Assembly: GCF_003574655.1 (NCBI RefSeq)
Contig: NZ_QNUM01000005.1
Span: 1 to 64,000 of the forward strand
Source: Cohaesibacter haloalkalitolerans
GTDB lineage: Bacteria; Pseudomonadota; Alphaproteobacteria; Rhizobiales; Cohaesibacteraceae
Length of the DNA: 64,000 nt
Reading direction: 5' to 3'
Shown: positions 60,805 through 64,000 of the stretch, piece by piece
How positions within the stretch are numbered: position 1 is the first letter of the stretch
Layout of the letters: every line of letters begins with the position of its first letter
Made by a program: the position numbers and the translations under genes
Notes under the pieces: model-generated
Told to the model about the DNA's origin: nothing
The model's input: only the letters and a program-made list of their open reading frames with translations
The model's database searches: none

Positions 60805-62322
60805 ATGACCATATCCAAGTTGAAACACGTCTCGGTAAAGACAACGTTGTTGGCGTCCGCCTTGTGCCTGGGCGTCGTGGCTGGGGCAACTGTCCCGACC
60901 CTTATCACCGGACAACCCGCCGCCAGAGCAGATGCTGTCGAAGTGACAGCTCCAGCGCAGCCCGTAGACTTTACCAATGTTGTCAAAGCAGTAAAACCTG
61001 CCGTTGTTTCGGTTCAGGTGAAGACGGAAATCGAGCCGCAAACCATCCAGAACTTCACCATCCCCGGCTTCCCAGAGTTCCGCGATCTGCCAGAGGATCA
61101 TCCGTTCAACCGTTTCTTCCGCCGTTTCGGCGATCAGAATGATCAGGGAGATCAGAACCAGAAAAAGGCTGTGCCACATTATGCTCAGGCTCAGGGTTCC
61201 GGCTTCTTCATCTCTGAGGACGGCTATGTCGTCACCAACCATCATGTGGTCGACAAGGGTGTTGAATTTGTTCTTGTCATGGATGATGGCACCAAGCTGG
61301 ACGCCGATCTTGTCGGGTCTGACGAAAAGTCCGACCTTGCATTGCTGAAGGTCCGGAAGTCTGATCGCAAATTTCAATATGTGAAATTTGCCGATACCCT
61401 GCCAGCTGTCGGGTCTTGGGTTCTGGCTGTAGGCAACCCGTTCGGCCTTGGGGGTACCGTGACCGCTGGCATTATTTCTGCCGATGGTCGTGACATCAGC
61501 GCCAAGAACTACGAAAGCTTCATTCAGATCGACGCTGCAGTAAACAAGGGCAACTCAGGTGGTCCGACCTTTAACCTCAAGGGTGAAGTGATCGGCATCA
61601 ACACGGCGATCTATTCTCCATCCGGCGGCAACGTGGGCATTGCCTTTGCTATTCCGGCGGAAGTTGCCAAGGACGTGATCAACGACCTGCAGCATGGCGG
61701 CAAGGTGCAACGCGGCTGGCTCGGCGTTCATATCCAGAACGTCACGGACGATATTGCAGACAGCCTCGGTCTTGCCGAAGCCAAGGGTGCTATGGTTACC
61801 AGCACCGATGAAACGGCGCCTGCCTTCAAGGCAGGTGTGCAGGTCGGCGACGTGATCCTTGCCGTGGATGGTGATGAAGTCAAGAACACCCGCGAACTGG
61901 CTCGCCACATCGGTCGCGCCGATCCGAACTCTGATGTCGAACTGACCATCTGGCGCGACAGCAAGGAAATCAAACTTGCCGTTCATCTTGGCACCTATCC
62001 GGAAGAAGTTGCCTCCAGTGGCAGTGACGGCTCCGACACCCAGCAGCCTGCGGCTCCTGCAGATCTTTCCGAGTTCGGAATGACGCTGCAGTCAAGCGAT
62101 GAAGGTCTGGTGGTTACCGGCGTCCAAGCTGATAGTGTAGCTGCCGATAAGGGGCTTTCGCGTGGCGACATTATCCAGTCGGTTGGTGGCAAGCAGGTCA
62201 CGAGCGTTGCTGATGTTCAAAAGGAAATCGCTGCTGCCAAGGACAACGGTCGCAAGACGATCCTGATGCGGATCAAGACCGATGCGGGTATCCGCTTTGT
62301 TGGTCTGCCGCTTAAGAAATAG
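60805..62322 (+). CDS. degP: Periplasmic serine protease/chaperone DegP (Do family)
   Basis: A 505-residue HtrA protease. A signal peptide (TTLLASALCLGVVAGATV) precedes the trypsin-like domain with His147 (TNHHVVD), Asp177 (SDLALLK) and Ser251 (GNSGGPTF). Two PDZ domains follow, at about residues 285-375 and 410-500. It removes misfolded envelope proteins. The start ATG 60805 has a GGAG site. A strong terminator follows, then an OmpR-type two-component system, which is the rhizobial arrangement. Confidence 0.96.
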   Translation: MTISKLKHVSVKTTLLASALCLGVVAGATVPTLITGQPAARADAVEVTAPAQPVDFTNVVKAVKPAVVSVQVKTEIEPQTIQNFTIPGFPEFRDLPEDHPFNRFFRRFGDQNDQGDQNQKKAVPHYAQAQGSGFFISEDGYVVTNHHVVDKGVEFVLVMDDGTKLDADLVGSDEKSDLALLKVRKSDRKFQYVKFADTLPAVGSWVLAVGNPFGLGGTVTAGIISADGRDISAKNYESFIQIDAAVNKGNSGGPTFNLKGEVIGINTAIYSPSGGNVGIAFAIPAEVAKDVINDLQHGGKVQRGWLGVHIQNVTDDIADSLGLAEAKGAMVTSTDETAPAFKAGVQVGDVILAVDGDEVKNTRELARHIGRADPNSDVELTIWRDSKEIKLAVHLGTYPEEVASSGSDGSDTQQPAAPADLSEFGMTLQSSDEGLVVTGVQADSVAADKGLSRGDIIQSVGGKQVTSVADVQKEIAAAKDNGRKTILMRIKTDAGIRFVGLPLKK

Positions 62323-62342
62323 GGTTTACATCCTTTTCCAGA

Positions 62343-62385
62343 ACTGGAGGACGGGAAGGCATTGCTTCCCCGTCCTCCAGTCTTT
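62343..62385 (+). terminator. Rho-independent terminator after degP
   Basis: A 16-bp stem with one bulged base: ACTGGAGGACGGG plus AAG pairs with its complement at 62365-62381, with a six-base loop, followed by CTTT. It lies 20 bp after the degP stop. Confidence 0.8.
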
Positions 62386-62574
62386 GCCGCAAGCCTGTGG
62401 TTTTGCGGTCTTTTTCCCACAAAACGACCTTTGCTGAATGGTAAAGACCGCTATAATCCTCTAGACCAATCTCTCGAGGCAGCCTTCGCCTCATGTCGAA
62501 CCATGTTGATGGACAAAGTCGCGTCTGTCCGCGTAAGTTCATGCGGTAGGTGGCCAAAAGCAAAGAGGCACATT

Positions 62575-63252
62575 ATGCGTATCCTGATTATCGAAGACGA
62601 TATTGAAGCTGCGGCCTATCTGGCCAGGGGCCTCAAGGAAGCCGGACATCACTGCGAACACGCAGCCGATGGTGATCAGGGTTACACGATGGCTTCCCAG
62701 AGCGGCTATGACGTGATGATCGTTGACCGCATGCTGCCCAAGCGTGACGGCTTGTCGATCATTGAGCAAAGGCGCCGGGAAAGTGATGAAACGCCGGTTC
62801 TCATTCTGTCGGCCTTGGGTGAAGTGGATGACCGCGTAACCGGCCTGCGGGCTGGCGGTGATGACTATCTGACCAAACCCTACGCTTTCACGGAACTGCT
62901 GGCCCGCATCGAAGTCATGGCGCGCAGGCGCAACCCCGGTGAGGTCGAGACGGTCTATCGTGTTGCGGATCTGGAACTTGACCGGCTATCACACAGCGTC
63001 AAGCGGGCAGGGGACACCATCCTGCTTCAGCCGCGTGAATTCCGCCTGCTTGAATATCTCATGAAGAATGCCGGTCAGGTTGTCACTCGCACCATGCTGC
63101 TCGAAAATGTCTGGGACTATCATTTTGATCCGCAGACCAACGTCATCGATGTGCATATCTCTCGCCTTCGGTCCAAGATCGACAAGGGATTCGAACCCGC
63201 TCTGCTGCAGACGGTGCGCGGCTCCGGTTACAGTTTGCGCGTGCCGGATTAG
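62575..63252 (+). CDS. OmpR-family response regulator
   Basis: A 225-residue regulator with receiver domain (Asp51 in VMIVDRMLPKRDG, Lys in DDYLTKPYA) and winged-helix DNA-binding domain (LQPREFRLLEYLMKN, NVIDVHISRLRSKID, TVRGSGYSLR). The open frame extends to 62362, but ATG 62575 after AAAGAGG gives the normal N-terminus MRILIIEDD. It pairs with the kinase gene that starts 78 bp downstream. The position after degP suggests an envelope-stress system, by analogy with rhizobial gene order. Confidence 0.92.
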   Translation: MRILIIEDDIEAAAYLARGLKEAGHHCEHAADGDQGYTMASQSGYDVMIVDRMLPKRDGLSIIEQRRRESDETPVLILSALGEVDDRVTGLRAGGDDYLTKPYAFTELLARIEVMARRRNPGEVETVYRVADLELDRLSHSVKRAGDTILLQPREFRLLEYLMKNAGQVVTRTMLLENVWDYHFDPQTNVIDVHISRLRSKIDKGFEPALLQTVRGSGYSLRVPD

Positions 63253-63330
63253 ATGGTTGCCAATCGGCGCAGCCCAAAGTGAAACGACCAATCTGCAGCC
63301 ATGGCAACGCCGATAATCGCAGGATTTTGC

Positions 63331-64000
63331 ATGTCGCCAGGATCGATCAACAAGACTATGAGGACGACAGCTTTCAAGCTGAGCGCCATCTATTTGATCA
63401 TCTTCTCCATCTTCGCGATTTTCCTGATTGTCTATATTTCCCTCAATACCCAACTGCTGATGACCCGGCAACTCAACTCGACCATCGAGGTGGAGGTGAG
63501 AGGGCTCATCGAGCAATACAGGTCTGGCGGCATGCCCGGATTGGTCAAGGTGATCGAAGAACGATCACGCCGCCCCGGCGCCAGTCTCTATCTGGTCACC
63601 GACAACTCCGGTCACTATGTCGCCGGTAACGTCGCTGCGCTGCCCAAGTGGGTGCTCGATGAACGCGGCGCGCTGGAACAGACCGTTTCCTATCAGCGTT
63701 TGGGAGAGACCGAGCGCAAGGAGTATAACGCGGTCGTCAGTGTTTACGAGATGTTCGGTGGCTATCGCCTGCTCGTTGGTCGCGATGTTGGGGAGCGCGA
63801 GATCTTCCGCAAGGTGGTCGAGCAGGCTTTCATCGTTTCCGCAATCCTGATGATCGTGTTGGCGTTGCTTTCGTGGATGTTCGTGTCTCGCAAGGTGCTC
63901 AAGCGCATCGACGTGATTGCCCAGGCCTCCAGCAACATCATGCGCGGGCAGCTCGATGAAAGATTGCCCGTGACGCAGGCTGGCGATGAATTCGACCGAC
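63331..64000 (+). CDS. Sensor histidine kinase, N-terminal part (cut by window end)
   Basis: The first 223 residues of a membrane kinase. ATG 63331 has an AGGA site seven bases upstream. Helix 1 (LSAIYLIIFSIFAIFLIVYI) and helix 2 (AFIVSAILMIVLALLSWMFV, about residues 165-184) flank a periplasmic domain. A HAMP domain begins after helix 2 (LKRIDVIAQASSNIMRGQLD). The catalytic part lies beyond the window. It is the cognate partner of the preceding response regulator. Confidence 0.88.
   Translation, partial: MSPGSINKTMRTTAFKLSAIYLIIFSIFAIFLIVYISLNTQLLMTRQLNSTIEVEVRGLIEQYRSGGMPGLVKVIEERSRRPGASLYLVTDNSGHYVAGNVAALPKWVLDERGALEQTVSYQRLGETERKEYNAVVSVYEMFGGYRLLVGRDVGEREIFRKVVEQAFIVSAILMIVLALLSWMFVSRKVLKRIDVIAQASSNIMRGQLDERLPVTQAGDEFDR

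Overview
The window looks like a chromosomal segment of an alphaproteobacterium of the Hyphomicrobiales (Rhizobiales). The evidence is a MucR/Ros regulator, a FeuP/FeuQ two-component pair with a FeuN-like partner, the rhizobial order ccmI-ccmE-ccmF-ccmH (cycHJKL) followed by degP and a second two-component pair, DUF1214/DUF1254 and DUF6456 families, and a perfect CtrA box. The complete Mrp antiporter would fit a marine or salt-exposed member, but that is inference. I see no tRNA, rRNA, CRISPR array, integrase, transposase or insertion sequence.

Layout. 1-9.4 kb: sodB with a perfect FNR/FixK-type box, a glycosyltransferase, a D-aminopeptidase-like enzyme, a FemAB-like acetyltransferase, oligopeptidase B, a lone CHMI-like isomerase, a DUF3592 membrane protein and msrB. 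9.9-16.0 kb: the seven-gene mrpABCDEFG operon for Na+/H+ exchange, ended by a strong terminator. 16.3-24 kb: mucR, a small protein resembling only domain IV of DnaA with its DUF6456 neighbour, sufE, a DUF5330 protein, a DivJ/PleC-like histidine kinase, a peptidoglycan-binding membrane protein and a DUF1491 protein. 24-33.4 kb: a very large DUF2336 protein divergent from a lipoprotein gene with a CtrA box between them, a DUF1214/DUF1254 pair, a class A penicillin-binding protein and a YcgN-family protein.

33.4-49.5 kb is the most notable region: a complete, apparently intact RcGTA-type gene transfer agent (GTA) cluster, from the terminase small subunit (g1) to the host-specificity protein (g15), all on the + strand and largely coupled by stop/start overlaps. 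A leader with a promoter-like region, an 11-bp-phased direct repeat and an intrinsic terminator precedes it. Another strong terminator sits between the capsid gene and the tail genes. A 68-residue tail chaperone gene (g10.1) has no ATG, GTG or usable TTG start and appears to begin at ACG seven bases after a perfect Shine-Dalgarno sequence. After g15 and a third terminator lie three small genes that resemble a phage lysis set: a holin-like protein, a small membrane protein, and an overlapping Rz1-like lipoprotein.

49.6-64 kb: feuN-like/feuP/feuQ with a PhoP-like direct repeat upstream, a 17-kDa-antigen-type lipoprotein, an unrecognised 466-residue protein, cytochrome c maturation genes ccmI, ccmE, ccmF and ccmH, a YegD-like Hsp70, the periplasmic protease degP and an OmpR-family two-component pair cut by the window end.
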